NCBI GenBank assembly: GCA_946055175.1
Contig: CAMGET010000110.1
Coordinates: 1-5,649, forward strand
Source: an uncultured Roseburia sp.
Lineage (GTDB): Bacteria; Bacillota; Clostridia; Lachnospirales; Lachnospiraceae
DNA length: 5,649 bases
Direction of reading: 5' to 3'
Part shown: positions 1-5,581 of the stretch, in pieces
How the letters are laid out: the number at the start of each line of letters is the position of its first letter
Numbering within the stretch: position 1 is the stretch's first letter
Position numbers and translations under genes: made by a program
Notes under the pieces: generated by a model
Databases searched by the model: none
What the model was told of the DNA's origin: nothing
Seen by the model: the letters and a program-made list of their open reading frames with translations, nothing else

Positions 1-273
1 GCGGTTTTTCACTAATTTACTCTGTTTTAATATTCGAAGCTGATGAGAAATTGCAGATTGTGTCATGTTAAGAGCCTTAGCCAGATCACATACACACACT
101 TCTGTTTCGAACAATACAAACAAGATACGAATTCTGGTAGAATCTCCAAATACTTTGAAAAGCTCCGCTAAATCATATAGCTCCGTCTCTTCCGGCATTT
201 TTTCTTCTACGATTCTTAAAAGTTCTTCGTGAATCTCTTCTCCTTCACAGATTTCTAACTTCTTCTCATACAT
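1..273 (-). CDS. ArsR/SmtB-family metal-sensing repressor (3' end cut by window edge)
   Basis: Ninety-one N-terminal residues are visible before the window ends. The core is a winged helix-turn-helix: FGDSTRIRIL at about 42-51, then ETEVCVCDLAKALNMT at 56-71, then the recognition helix QSAISHQLRILKQSKLV at 72-88. CVCDL (Cys60, Cys62) is the alpha-3 metal-site motif of ArsR/CadC-type sensors, and Cys9 in an acidic N-terminal extension may be an additional ligand as in CadC. The beta-wing and the alpha-5 helix, where Zn-sensing members bind metal, lie beyond the edge. It is the third gene of the efflux operon and overlaps the ATPase by 8 nt. It presumably represses the operon through the inverted repeat at 2452-2485 and releases on binding Zn, Cd or Pb. 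The ATG at 273 is preferred because AAGGAG (281-286) sits 7 nt upstream of it, whereas the ATG at 279 would be only 1 nt from it. Family assignment is firm; the metal is inferred. Confidence 0.93.
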   Translation of the reverse strand, partial: MYEKKLEICEGEEIHEELLRIVEEKMPEETELYDLAELFKVFGDSTRIRILFVLFETEVCVCDLAKALNMTQSAISHQLRILKQSKLVKNR

Positions 274-2176
274 GTGCATTCTCCTTCTTTGCAGTCCTGT
301 TAAAGATTCCAAGCGTTCTGGTCGCGTTTAATACAGCGATTACCATAACCCCTACATCAGCAAAAATGGCAAACCACATATTTGCAATTCCAATTGCTAC
401 AAAAAGTAAACATAACAGTTTCACCCCAATTGCGAAATAGATGTTCTCATACACAATACTGATACATTTCTTAGAAATCTGAATAGCTCTCGCGATTTTA
501 AGCGGATTATCATCCATTAATACAATATCTGCAGCTTCGATTGCTGCGTCTGATCCAATCGCCCCCATGGCAATCCCGATATCTGCTCTGGATAAAACAG
601 GAGCGTCATTTACACCATCCCCTACAAAAATAAGCTTTTCTTTTGCATTCTTTTCTTCCAGCAAGCGTTCAACCTGTGTCACTTTATCTGCCGGAAGCAA
701 TTCACTATGCACTTCATCTATACCAAGTTCCATGGCTACAGAATCTGCCACTGACTTTGCATCTCCGGTCAGCATCACAAGTCGCTTCATGCCACTTCTT
801 TTTAACGCTTCCATCGCTTCTTTTGCTGTTGGTTTTACCTTATCAGAAATCACAATACTTCCAACAAATCTTCCATCAATTGCCACATAGACAATCGTTC
901 CTACAGCATCTGTTTTTTCGAAGGAAATAAGAAGCGCATTCATTAATTTTTCATTACCGACTGCTACTGTTTTCCCAAGCACCTGAGCCGTCACACCATT
1001 TCCGCTGATTTCTTTCACATCTGACACTTTTTCCATGTCAAGTCGCTTTCCATACGCCTTCTTTAAGCTTTTGCTAATTGGATGCGTTGAGTAACTTTCT
1101 GCTAAAGCAGCATATTCTAACAATTCTTCCTGCGGTATCTGATTATGATATACACCCGTCACTTCAAAAACGCCCTGCGTTACAGTGCCTGTCTTATCAA
1201 ATACAACATATTTTGCCTGCGATAATGCCTCCAGATAGTTGGAGCCTTTTACAAGGATACCCTCTCTACTTGCTCCGCCAATCCCTGCAAAAAAGCTTAA
1301 CGGTATACTGATAACCAATGCACACGGACAGCTTGTTACTAAAAATGCCAGTGCACGGTATACCCAGACACCCCACTCCGGATCTGCGCCCATAAACAAC
1401 ATGCGTACAATTGGTGGTAGTATTGCCAGTGCCAAAGCACTATAGCAGACTGCCGGAGTATAGTATTTCGCAAAACGGGATATAAAGTTCTCGGAACGTG
1501 ATTTTTTGGAACTGGAATTTTCTACCAAGTCCAAGATTTTTGAAACTGTAGATTCTCCAAATTCTTTTGATGTCTTAACTTTAATCAATCCTGTCATATT
1601 GATACAACCACTGATTACTTCATCACCGAGTCTTGCATCTCTTGGGACACTTTCACCGGTCAGTGCACTGGTGTTTAAGGTTGTGTTTCCTTCCACTATT
1701 GTTCCATCAAGCGGAATTTTTTCTCCCGGCTGTATAACGATGAATGAACCGACATGTACTTCATCCGGGTCTACCTGTTCTAATACGCCGTTCACTTCCA
1801 CATTTGCATAATCGGGTCTGATATCCATCAACTCGCTAATGTTTTTACGGCTTTTTCCAACCGCATAGCTTTGGAATAACTCGCCAATCTGATAAAACAA
1901 CATAACCGCAATTGCCTCCATGTAATCACCATCTGTGGTAATTGCAATTGCAATTGCACCTACTGTAGCTACTGCCATTAAAAAGTTTTCATCAAATACC
2001 TGTTTCTTAATAATACCTTTTACTGCTTTTCTTAAGATGTCATATCCTATCACAAAGTATGGTACCATATATAGTACAAATCTAACGACTCCTTTTGATG
2101 GAATCCAAGCCAAAGCAACCATCAAAATGATTGTAATAATAATGCGATATAATACTTTTTTCTGCTTTTTCGTCAT
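266..2176 (-). CDS. cadA: P1B-type Zn2+/Cd2+/Pb2+-exporting ATPase, lacking an N-terminal HMA domain
   Basis: ATP-driven export of soft divalent metal ions across the cytoplasmic membrane. The 636-residue protein carries the full P-type set: actuator TGES at 173-176, phosphorylation motif DKTGT at 327-331 (Asp327), P1B-specific His-Pro at 365-366, and hinge GDGVND at 519-524. The sixth membrane helix has CPC at 283-285. In the last two helices Lys586 and Asp607 (FADVG) are 21 residues apart, the same spacing as Lys693 and Asp714 of E. coli ZntA, which marks the Zn/Cd/Pb (P1B-2) subgroup rather than Cu or Co types. Hydrophobic segments lie near 10-27, 31-48, 64-81, 84-101, 237-262, 271-297, 575-596 and 599-620, giving the expected eight helices. 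ZntA and CadA usually begin with one or more HMA domains; here the N-terminus goes straight into helix 1, and the HMA is a separate gene 15 nt upstream. An AAGGGAAG site lies 8 nt before the ATG. Exact substrate preference cannot be read from sequence. Confidence 0.95.
   Translation of the reverse strand: MTKKQKKVLYRIIITIILMVALAWIPSKGVVRFVLYMVPYFVIGYDILRKAVKGIIKKQVFDENFLMAVATVGAIAIAITTDGDYMEAIAVMLFYQIGELFQSYAVGKSRKNISELMDIRPDYANVEVNGVLEQVDPDEVHVGSFIVIQPGEKIPLDGTIVEGNTTLNTSALTGESVPRDARLGDEVISGCINMTGLIKVKTSKEFGESTVSKILDLVENSSSKKSRSENFISRFAKYYTPAVCYSALALAILPPIVRMLFMGADPEWGVWVYRALAFLVTSCPCALVISIPLSFFAGIGGASREGILVKGSNYLEALSQAKYVVFDKTGTVTQGVFEVTGVYHNQIPQEELLEYAALAESYSTHPISKSLKKAYGKRLDMEKVSDVKEISGNGVTAQVLGKTVAVGNEKLMNALLISFEKTDAVGTIVYVAIDGRFVGSIVISDKVKPTAKEAMEALKRSGMKRLVMLTGDAKSVADSVAMELGIDEVHSELLPADKVTQVERLLEEKNAKEKLIFVGDGVNDAPVLSRADIGIAMGAIGSDAAIEAADIVLMDDNPLKIARAIQISKKCISIVYENIYFAIGVKLLCLLFVAIGIANMWFAIFADVGVMVIAVLNATRTLGIFNRTAKKENAHV
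281..286 (-). promoter_or_regulatory. Ribosome binding site deciding the ArsR start
   Basis: AAGGAG on the minus strand lies inside the 3' end of the ATPase gene. It is 7 nt from the ATG at 273 but only 1 nt from the in-frame ATG at 279, so initiation at 273 is favoured. Its position indicates translation of the regulator coupled to, or directly following, the ATPase. Confidence 0.7.
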
Positions 2177-2191
2177 ATGAACTTCTTCCCT

Positions 2192-2410
2192 TTATAAATA
2201 AATCTCACAATCATCTTCTACAATTTTACAATTTTTTATTACTTCCTGCATCACAGAATCAATATCTGCGCCATCTTCAAATTCTACATTCATTTTTAAT
2301 GTCATAAAATTTACAACAGCGTCCTTCACACCGGCAGTCTTTTTTGCTGCCTCTTCCATTTTATTTGCACAGTTTGCACAATCCACTTCAATTTTGTAAA
2401 TTTTTTTCAT
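2192..2410 (-). CDS. Stand-alone heavy-metal-associated (HMA) domain protein
   Basis: A 72-residue soluble protein with a single ferredoxin-like HMA fold: beta-strand MKKIYKIEV, metal loop DCANC (Asp10, Cys11, Cys14), helix CANKMEEAAKKTAGV, then AVVNFMTLKMNVEF. An Asp directly before CxxC is typical of the N-terminal domains of Zn/Cd/Pb ATPases such as ZntA, whereas Cu chaperones usually have MxCxxC. Two more cysteines (Cys61, and Cys68 in an acidic EDDCE tail) could contribute ligands. It is first in the operon, 15 nt ahead of the ATPase that lacks this domain, so it probably delivers metal to the pump or buffers and senses it; that role is inference. I start it at 2410, not at the in-frame ATG at 2443, because AAGGGTGG (2416-2423) lies 5 nt upstream, and the longer form would add 11 residues with no SD and no family similarity. 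Confidence 0.9.
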   Translation of the reverse strand: MKKIYKIEVDCANCANKMEEAAKKTAGVKDAVVNFMTLKMNVEFEDGADIDSVMQEVIKNCKIVEDDCEIYL

Positions 2411-2415
2411 AATGT

Positions 2416-2423
2416 CCACCCTT
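2416..2423 (-). promoter_or_regulatory. Ribosome binding site deciding the HMA protein start
   Basis: AAGGGTGG on the minus strand lies 5 nt before the ATG at 2410. The alternative ATG at 2443 is preceded only by AT-rich leader sequence. This supports the 72-residue form. Confidence 0.7.
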
Positions 2424-2425
2424 CT

Positions 2426-2440
2426 AAAGCATTTTGCTTT
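2426..2440 (-). repeat. Small hairpin in the efflux operon leader
   Basis: AAAGCA and TGCTTT form a 6-bp perfect inverted repeat with a 3-nt loop, directly upstream of the ribosome binding site of the HMA gene and inside the predicted leader RNA. It is too weak and lacks a U-run to be a terminator. It may stabilise the 5' end of the message or be chance. Confidence 0.3.
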
Positions 2441-2451
2441 CATATTAATTT

Positions 2452-2485
2452 ATCAAACATATGAGCATTTATTCATATGTTTGAT
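2452..2485 (-). promoter_or_regulatory. Candidate ArsR/SmtB operator (34-bp inverted repeat) of the efflux operon
   Basis: Two perfect 13-bp arms, ATCAAACATATGA (2452-2464) and TCATATGTTTGAT (2473-2485), flank an 8-nt centre. The core, ATGAGCA-TT-TATTCAT, matches the layout of SmtB/CzrA/CadC-type operators, which are imperfect 12-2-12 repeats around TGAnCA-nn-TnTTCA. The repeat begins 3 bp after the -10 box of the minus-strand promoter and covers the expected transcription start, the usual position for an ArsR-family repressor. The likely binder is the ArsR protein encoded at the end of this operon. The position and symmetry are directly visible; binding is inferred. Confidence 0.82.
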
Positions 2486-2488
2486 TGT

Positions 2489-2516
2489 ATTATAACAAGA
2501 TGTACGGAATTGTCAA
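2489..2516 (-). promoter_or_regulatory. Sigma-A promoter of the HMA-ATPase-ArsR operon
   Basis: Minus strand: -35 TTGACA at 2511-2516 and -10 TATAAT at 2489-2494, both perfect consensus, with a 16-bp spacer. Transcription should start near 2482, giving a leader of roughly 70 nt before the HMA gene. Such a strong core promoter fits a gene set kept silent by a repressor on the adjoining inverted repeat. Confidence 0.88.
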
Positions 2517-2528
2517 TAGCATTGCTAT
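2516..2528. repeat. Short palindrome next to the efflux promoter -35 box
   Basis: ATAGCA-T-TGCTAT is a perfect 6-1-6 inverted repeat whose first base overlaps the end of the -35 box (2511-2516) of the minus-strand promoter. It is well placed to bind a regulator, but it is short and AT-rich and I do not recognise a family for it. Confidence 0.3.
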
Positions 2529-2536
2529 AGAAATAT

Positions 2537-2565
2537 TTGAAAAATCTTTCTTCCTATGTTAAACT
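2537..2565 (+). promoter_or_regulatory. Possible promoter of the DtxR-family regulator gene
   Basis: TTGAAA (2537-2542) and TAAACT (2560-2565) are separated by 17 bp, about 45 bp upstream of the plus-strand ATG at 2609. The -35 is a 5/6 match and the -10 a 4/6 match. An alternative -10, TATAAC at 2568-2573, lacks a good -35. The match is moderate, but no better candidate is visible in the 165-bp divergent region. Confidence 0.4.
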
Positions 2566-2577
2566 TGTATAACATAG
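2554..2577. promoter_or_regulatory. 24-bp near-palindrome, candidate operator of the DtxR-family gene
   Basis: CTATGTTAAAC (2554-2564) and GTATAACATAG (2567-2577) are inverted repeats matching at 10 of 11 positions around a 2-nt centre. The repeat overlaps the putative -10 region, so a bound protein would block transcription of the regulator; autoregulation is the simplest reading. It also lies roughly 70-95 bp upstream of the efflux operon start on the other strand. It does not match the classical DtxR or Fur box. Confidence 0.6.
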
Positions 2578-2608
2578 AAACGATTTCTTACATTGGGGTG
2601 AATATAAT

Positions 2609-2971
2609 ATGACAACAAATGAATCTTCTGAAAATTATTTAGAAACAATCTACCGGCTGAGTAAAGTACTTCCGGTTGTCCGTTCTGTTGATATTGCAAA
2701 TGAATTAGGATATAAAAAATCAAGTGTCAGTATTGCAATGAAAAACCTTCGTGAAAAGAAGCATATTACCGTTACCGATGCCGGTTTTATTTATTTAACA
2801 GACTCCGGCAAAGAAATTGCGGAAATGATTTATGAACGGCACGAGGTTTTAGCCGATTGGCTTACACGAATTGGTGTACCCGCTGATATTGCATCAGAAG
2901 ATGCCTGTAAATTGGAACATGTTTTAAGTGCCGAAACCTATCAAGCCTTAAAGCGCATCGCAACTCAATAA
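2609..2971 (+). CDS. DtxR/MntR-family metal-dependent transcriptional regulator, short form without SH3 domain
   Basis: A 120-residue cytoplasmic repressor candidate with a winged HTH at about 8-65 (VVRSVDIANELGYKKSSVSIAMKNLREKKHI) and a dimerisation/metal domain at 66-120. Full-length DtxR/IdeR proteins (about 230 residues) have a C-terminal SH3-like domain that is absent here, as in MntR. Aligned by eye to DtxR and B. subtilis MntR, ligand positions are Glu12, His78, Glu79, Cys100, Glu103 and His104 (EDACKLEHVLS resembles DtxR, with Cys rather than the Glu of MntR). The first primary-site ligand, Asp8 in MntR or Met10 in DtxR, is Asn9 here. GGGGTG lies 8 nt before the ATG. It converges with the iron uptake genes and diverges from the efflux operon; the most likely job is Fe2+- or Mn2+-dependent control of feoA and feoB, which is inference from position. 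Confidence 0.9.
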   Translation: MTTNESSENYLETIYRLSKVLPVVRSVDIANELGYKKSSVSIAMKNLREKKHITVTDAGFIYLTDSGKEIAEMIYERHEVLADWLTRIGVPADIASEDACKLEHVLSAETYQALKRIATQ

Positions 2972-2983
2972 TTGCTACATAAC

Positions 2984-3022
2984 AAAAGGGAAAATCTCCT
3001 AATAAAGTAGATTTTCCCTTTT
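2984..3022. terminator. Bidirectional rho-independent terminator
   Basis: A perfect 14-bp stem, AAAAGGGAAAATCT (2984-2997) with AGATTTTCCCTTTT (3009-3022), encloses an 11-nt loop. On the plus strand the stem runs into TTTTT, ending the DtxR-family gene 13 nt after its stop. On the minus strand it ends in TTTTG shortly after the last gene of the iron operon at 3027. It separates two convergent transcription units. Confidence 0.9.
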
Positions 3023-3026
3023 TATA

Positions 3027-3185
3027 TTAATGCATTTCGTCCTTCTTACATCCACAGCTTCCGCCACAGGTTCCACCATTCGGACAACCAATACACTTTA
3101 CACCACGTTTTTTCTGCTTTCTGATATACGCGATTGCTACTCCTATAATTAGGACAAGAACTACAATAAGAATAAAGTCTGCCAT
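3027..3185 (-). CDS. FeoB-associated Cys-rich membrane protein
   Basis: A 52-residue protein starting MADFILIVVLVLIIG. One N-terminal membrane helix (about 4-21) is followed by a basic IRKQKKR segment and a Gly/Cys-rich tail with five cysteines in the pattern C-x2-C-x5-C-x3-C-x-C (Cys31, 34, 40, 44, 46), ending KKDEMH. This matches the small FeoB-associated Cys-rich family found directly after feoB in Firmicutes, and the tail resembles Cys-rich extensions at the C-terminus of some FeoB proteins. By the positive-inside rule the Cys tail should face the cytoplasm, where it could bind iron leaving the FeoB channel; the function is not established. It begins 20 nt after the feoB stop with GAGAGGTAG as ribosome binding site, and ends just before the terminator at 2984-3022. 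The start at 3185 gives the complete helix. Confidence 0.88.
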   Translation of the reverse strand: MADFILIVVLVLIIGVAIAYIRKQKKRGVKCIGCPNGGTCGGSCGCKKDEMH

Positions 3186-3205
3186 CTGTCTACCTCTCTT
3201 ACAAT

Positions 3206-5206
3206 TTACTTAGATAATGCGTACTCGGCGTTAAGTTTTTTCTCCTCTTTTCTGATTAAATATATCACGATTACAACTATAACTGCAACTGCAAAAAGTC
3301 CAGGGAAGAAGCCGGCTCCAATTGCACCTGTTGTAAGTAAAGTGCCAATCTGATATACAAGAAACGCCGTTGTGTATCCGGTCGCAAACTGAAGTGCCAC
3401 GCCTCCCCAAAACCACTTTTTATCCTGTATTTCAGAGTTCATCGCACCTAACGCTGCAAAACACGGCGGTGTAAAAAGATTAAACATTAAGTAGGCCAAA
3501 GCAGCTACTTTTGTTAAACCCATAGCCATTGCAACTGCATTTCCGTCACCAACTAAAGCAAGTTCTTCTGTATCAATAAAGTTCGTAATTGCATAGGTAA
3601 CGGCCAATGTTCCTACCACATTTTCTTTCGCTATGAATCCTGTAACCGCTGCTGCCGCCAGCTGCCATGCCGCAACACCGACAATCGGTACCAGCAAAAC
3701 AGAAAGCGGAGCTGATATGGATGCCAGAATAGATGTATGTTCCATCCCCTCTTCGACAAGCTGTAATTTCCAATTAAACGACTGCATAATCTGTACAACA
3801 GTATTACAAACGAGAATAATTGTACCTGCTTTTACAATATACGCTTTACCACGCGACAACATGGAAATACATGCTCTCTTTACACTTGGAAGCTTATATT
3901 CCGGAAGTTCCATAATAAAAAAGGATTTTCTGAATTTGTAACCTGTGATTTTATTCACTAATAAAGCTCCCAAAAAAATCAGTAAAATTCCTACGAAATA
4001 CATGAGCGTTCCAACCCAGGAAGCATCTGCAAAAAACGCACCTACAAACAGAGCAATTACCGGAAGTTTTGCACCACATGGCATAAACGGTGTCAGCATT
4101 GCCGCCTCTCTTCGCTCTCTCTCATTACGGATGGTACGACATGCCATAATTCCCGGTATTGCACAGCCGGTACCGATTACCATAGGTATTACAGATTTGC
4201 CGGAAAGGCCAACACGTTTAAAAATCGGATCAAGAACAACGGTTGCACGTGCCATATAGCCGCAGTCTTCCAATAATGCAATTAAAAAATACATTACCAT
4301 GACAAGAGGCAGAAAACCAACTACAGCACCCACACCTCCAATGATGCCATCTACCAAAAGTGCATATAAAAAATCATTTGAGCCTTCCAACATACTGCCA
4401 ACCCAAATTTGGAAGCTTTCAATCCAGCCAACCAGTACATCTGCAAGCCATGGTCCAAAGGTGGACTGAGAAATATCAAATACCAAAAACATCACAGCAG
4501 CAAACAGGAAGAGACCCGAAACCGGGTGTGTTATTATTTGATCAATTTTATCCTGATAATTGAATTCCTTTGTAAAAACCTTACGAGTCTCTACTTCTTC
4601 TACAATTTTGTTTACAAAAGCAAAGCGTTTTCTGTCTGCGGCTTCTACTTCTGCTTTATCATTTAAATTGATATCTTCCTGTACATAAGGCGCTTTCTGG
4701 TCTTTTCCCTTTAGTAAAACGGCTGCTTTTACCACGTCAGCTAACCCGTTTTCATTGGACGAAGTAGAAATTGTATTTATTACAGGGCAGCCTAATTTTT
4801 GAGACAGAGCAACTGTATCAATTGTATTTCCCTTCTTCTTATTCATATCACTCTTATTCAAAGCAACAACAACCGGAATACCTAATTCCAGTAATTGTGT
4901 CGTAAAAAATAAGCTGCGGCTCAAATTGGTTGCATCCACAATATTAATAATCACATCCGGATTTTCATTTTTTACAAAACTACTGGTAATACTTTCTTCC
5001 GACGTAAATGGTGACATCGAATATGCACCCGGTAAATCTACTGCAATCAATTTTTCCGAACTTTCATAAAAATGTTTCCTGATTGGACTTTCTTTCTTGT
5101 CAACTGTAACACCTGCCCAGTTTCCAACTCTTTCATTTCTTCCTGTGAGTGCGTTGAACATGGTTGTTTTTCCACTATTTGGATTACCTGCAAAAGCAAT
5201 TCTCAT
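3206..5206 (-). CDS. feoB: Ferrous iron transport protein B, GTPase and membrane permease
   Basis: The 666-residue Fe2+ importer of the cytoplasmic membrane. The N-terminal G domain has G1 GNPNSGKT (7-14), G2 Thr34 in AGVTVDKK, G3 DLPG (57-60) and G4 NKSD (117-120). A helical linker (about 165-225) follows, then a polytopic domain with two inverted Gate repeats: EDCGYMARATVV around Cys315, GTGCAIPGIMACRTI at 345-359, and in the second half TGFIAKENVVGTLA (522-535) and FTPPCFAALGAM (578-589). The last helix (about 631-650) ends in a charged tail, RKEEKKLNAEYALSK. It is shorter than E. coli FeoB (773 residues), as is usual in Clostridia, and has no Cys-rich C-terminus; that function seems to be supplied by the small gene downstream. 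AGGAGG lies 8 nt before the ATG. feoA lies 136 nt upstream, separated by a hairpin and a possible second promoter. Confidence 0.97.
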   Translation of the reverse strand: MRIAFAGNPNSGKTTMFNALTGRNERVGNWAGVTVDKKESPIRKHFYESSEKLIAVDLPGAYSMSPFTSEESITSSFVKNENPDVIINIVDATNLSRSLFFTTQLLELGIPVVVALNKSDMNKKKGNTIDTVALSQKLGCPVINTISTSSNENGLADVVKAAVLLKGKDQKAPYVQEDINLNDKAEVEAADRKRFAFVNKIVEEVETRKVFTKEFNYQDKIDQIITHPVSGLFLFAAVMFLVFDISQSTFGPWLADVLVGWIESFQIWVGSMLEGSNDFLYALLVDGIIGGVGAVVGFLPLVMVMYFLIALLEDCGYMARATVVLDPIFKRVGLSGKSVIPMVIGTGCAIPGIMACRTIRNERERREAAMLTPFMPCGAKLPVIALFVGAFFADASWVGTLMYFVGILLIFLGALLVNKITGYKFRKSFFIMELPEYKLPSVKRACISMLSRGKAYIVKAGTIILVCNTVVQIMQSFNWKLQLVEEGMEHTSILASISAPLSVLLVPIVGVAAWQLAAAAVTGFIAKENVVGTLAVTYAITNFIDTEELALVGDGNAVAMAMGLTKVAALAYLMFNLFTPPCFAALGAMNSEIQDKKWFWGGVALQFATGYTTAFLVYQIGTLLTTGAIGAGFFPGLFAVAVIVVIVIYLIRKEEKKLNAEYALSK

Positions 5207-5244
5207 TTGTTTTTCCTCCTCTTTCAGAAACCTATCTGCATATG

Positions 5245-5273
5245 ATTTTAATATTCTAACTATAGATAGTTAA
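5245..5273 (-). promoter_or_regulatory. Possible separate promoter of feoB
   Basis: Minus strand: TTAACT (5268-5273) and TAAAAT (5245-5250) with a 17-bp spacer; 4/6 and 5/6 matches to consensus. It lies after the terminator-like hairpin that follows feoA and would give a leader of about 30 nt before feoB. Repeats at 5254-5281 overlap it, consistent with a regulated promoter. This is sequence inspection only. Confidence 0.45.
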
Positions 5274-5281
5274 TTCTAACT
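5254..5281. promoter_or_regulatory. Candidate operator of feoB: two TTCTAACT repeats and an inverted repeat
   Basis: TTCTAACT occurs at 5254-5261 and 5274-5281, exactly 20 bp apart, about two helical turns. Between and across them is a perfect 7-2-7 inverted repeat, TAACTAT-AG-ATAGTTA (5257-5272), which covers most of the candidate -35 box and part of the spacer. The same octamer forms the centre of the palindrome at the feoA promoter. A shared metal-responsive repressor, probably the DtxR-family protein nearby, is the simplest explanation. Confidence 0.55.
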
Positions 5282-5290
5282 GTTATTTTT

Positions 5291-5337
5291 AAAAATAGTG
5301 GTAACTGTCTGATTCATCATCATTAACAGCTACCACT
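5291..5337 (-). terminator. Terminator-like hairpin between feoA and feoB
   Basis: On the minus strand the RNA can form a 12-bp stem, 5'-AGUGGUAGCUGU (5337-5326) with ACAGUUACCACU (5308-5297), including one G-U pair. The loop is 17 nt, and the stem is followed by A then a run of five U (5291-5295). It starts 5 nt after the feoA stop codon. The short U-run and long loop suggest partial rather than complete termination, which would make feoB expression lower than, or independent of, feoA. Confidence 0.6.
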
Positions 5338-5342
5338 CATTT

Positions 5343-5555
5343 CTATACAAGAATCGATTCAGCTAATAGATGATCAATGTTATATCTTCCATCTTTAATC
5401 GAAACCACACAGCCACCTTTTAAACGTGACACCACAGTAATCGGCTCTCCGCTATAGCAGCCTAGTGAAAAAAGGAAGGCATCCATTTCTTCATCATCGG
5501 TCTGTATCTCTTTAATAATATACTCTTCACCCGTCTGTGCTTCTGTTAAATTCAT
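5343..5555 (-). CDS. feoA: Ferrous iron transport protein A
   Basis: A 70-residue cytoplasmic SH3-like protein of the usual FeoA size. Recognisable features are the opening MNLTEAQTGEEYIIKEI, a small helical stretch EEMDAFLFSLGCYSGEPI (the counterpart of the L-x-x-LG-h-x-x-G-x-x-h motif), the strand pair TVVSRLKGGCVVSI, and the closing RYNIDHLLAESILV. FeoA interacts with FeoB in characterised systems and is needed for full Fe2+ uptake, though its exact role is unsettled. It is the first gene of the iron locus. AGGAGGT lies about 5 nt before the ATG at 5555, fixing the start. A near-consensus promoter and palindrome lie directly upstream, and a terminator-like hairpin follows the stop codon. 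Confidence 0.93.
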   Translation of the reverse strand: MNLTEAQTGEEYIIKEIQTDDEEMDAFLFSLGCYSGEPITVVSRLKGGCVVSIKDGRYNIDHLLAESILV

Positions 5556-5581
5556 ACTTACCTCCTGTCTCCATGTGGTGA

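Noticed and set aside
266..2176. Cu+ (P1B-1) or Co2+ (P1B-4) pump
   Set aside because: The Lys586 and Asp607 pair in the last two helices with CPC is the Zn/Cd/Pb signature. Cu pumps have Asn/Tyr and Met/Ser residues there, and Co pumps have SPC in helix 6.
567..2180. Several plus-strand open frames opposite the ATPase gene
   Set aside because: They lie antisense to a fully supported P-type ATPase, have low-complexity Ser/Leu/Pro-rich translations with no recognisable domain, and lack convincing ribosome binding sites.
2411..2443. Longer N-terminus for the HMA protein from the ATG at 2443
   Set aside because: The 11 added residues (MKAKCFRRVDI) have no ribosome binding site before them and would include the SD and leader hairpin of the downstream start at 2410.
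2411..2482. Metal riboswitch (NiCo or Mn type) in the efflux leader
   Set aside because: The predicted leader is only about 70 nt and shows one small 6-bp hairpin; no multi-helix junction or terminator alternative is visible, and a DNA operator already explains control.
3231..4666. Open frames on both strands within feoB
   Set aside because: They overlap an intact FeoB with all motifs in place and their translations show no family features; they are frame shadows.
5284..5297. TATTTTTAAAAATA palindrome treated as an independent operator
   Set aside because: It is a simple A/T tract formed by the U-run of the terminator-like hairpin and the following A-run; there is no evidence of a separate function.
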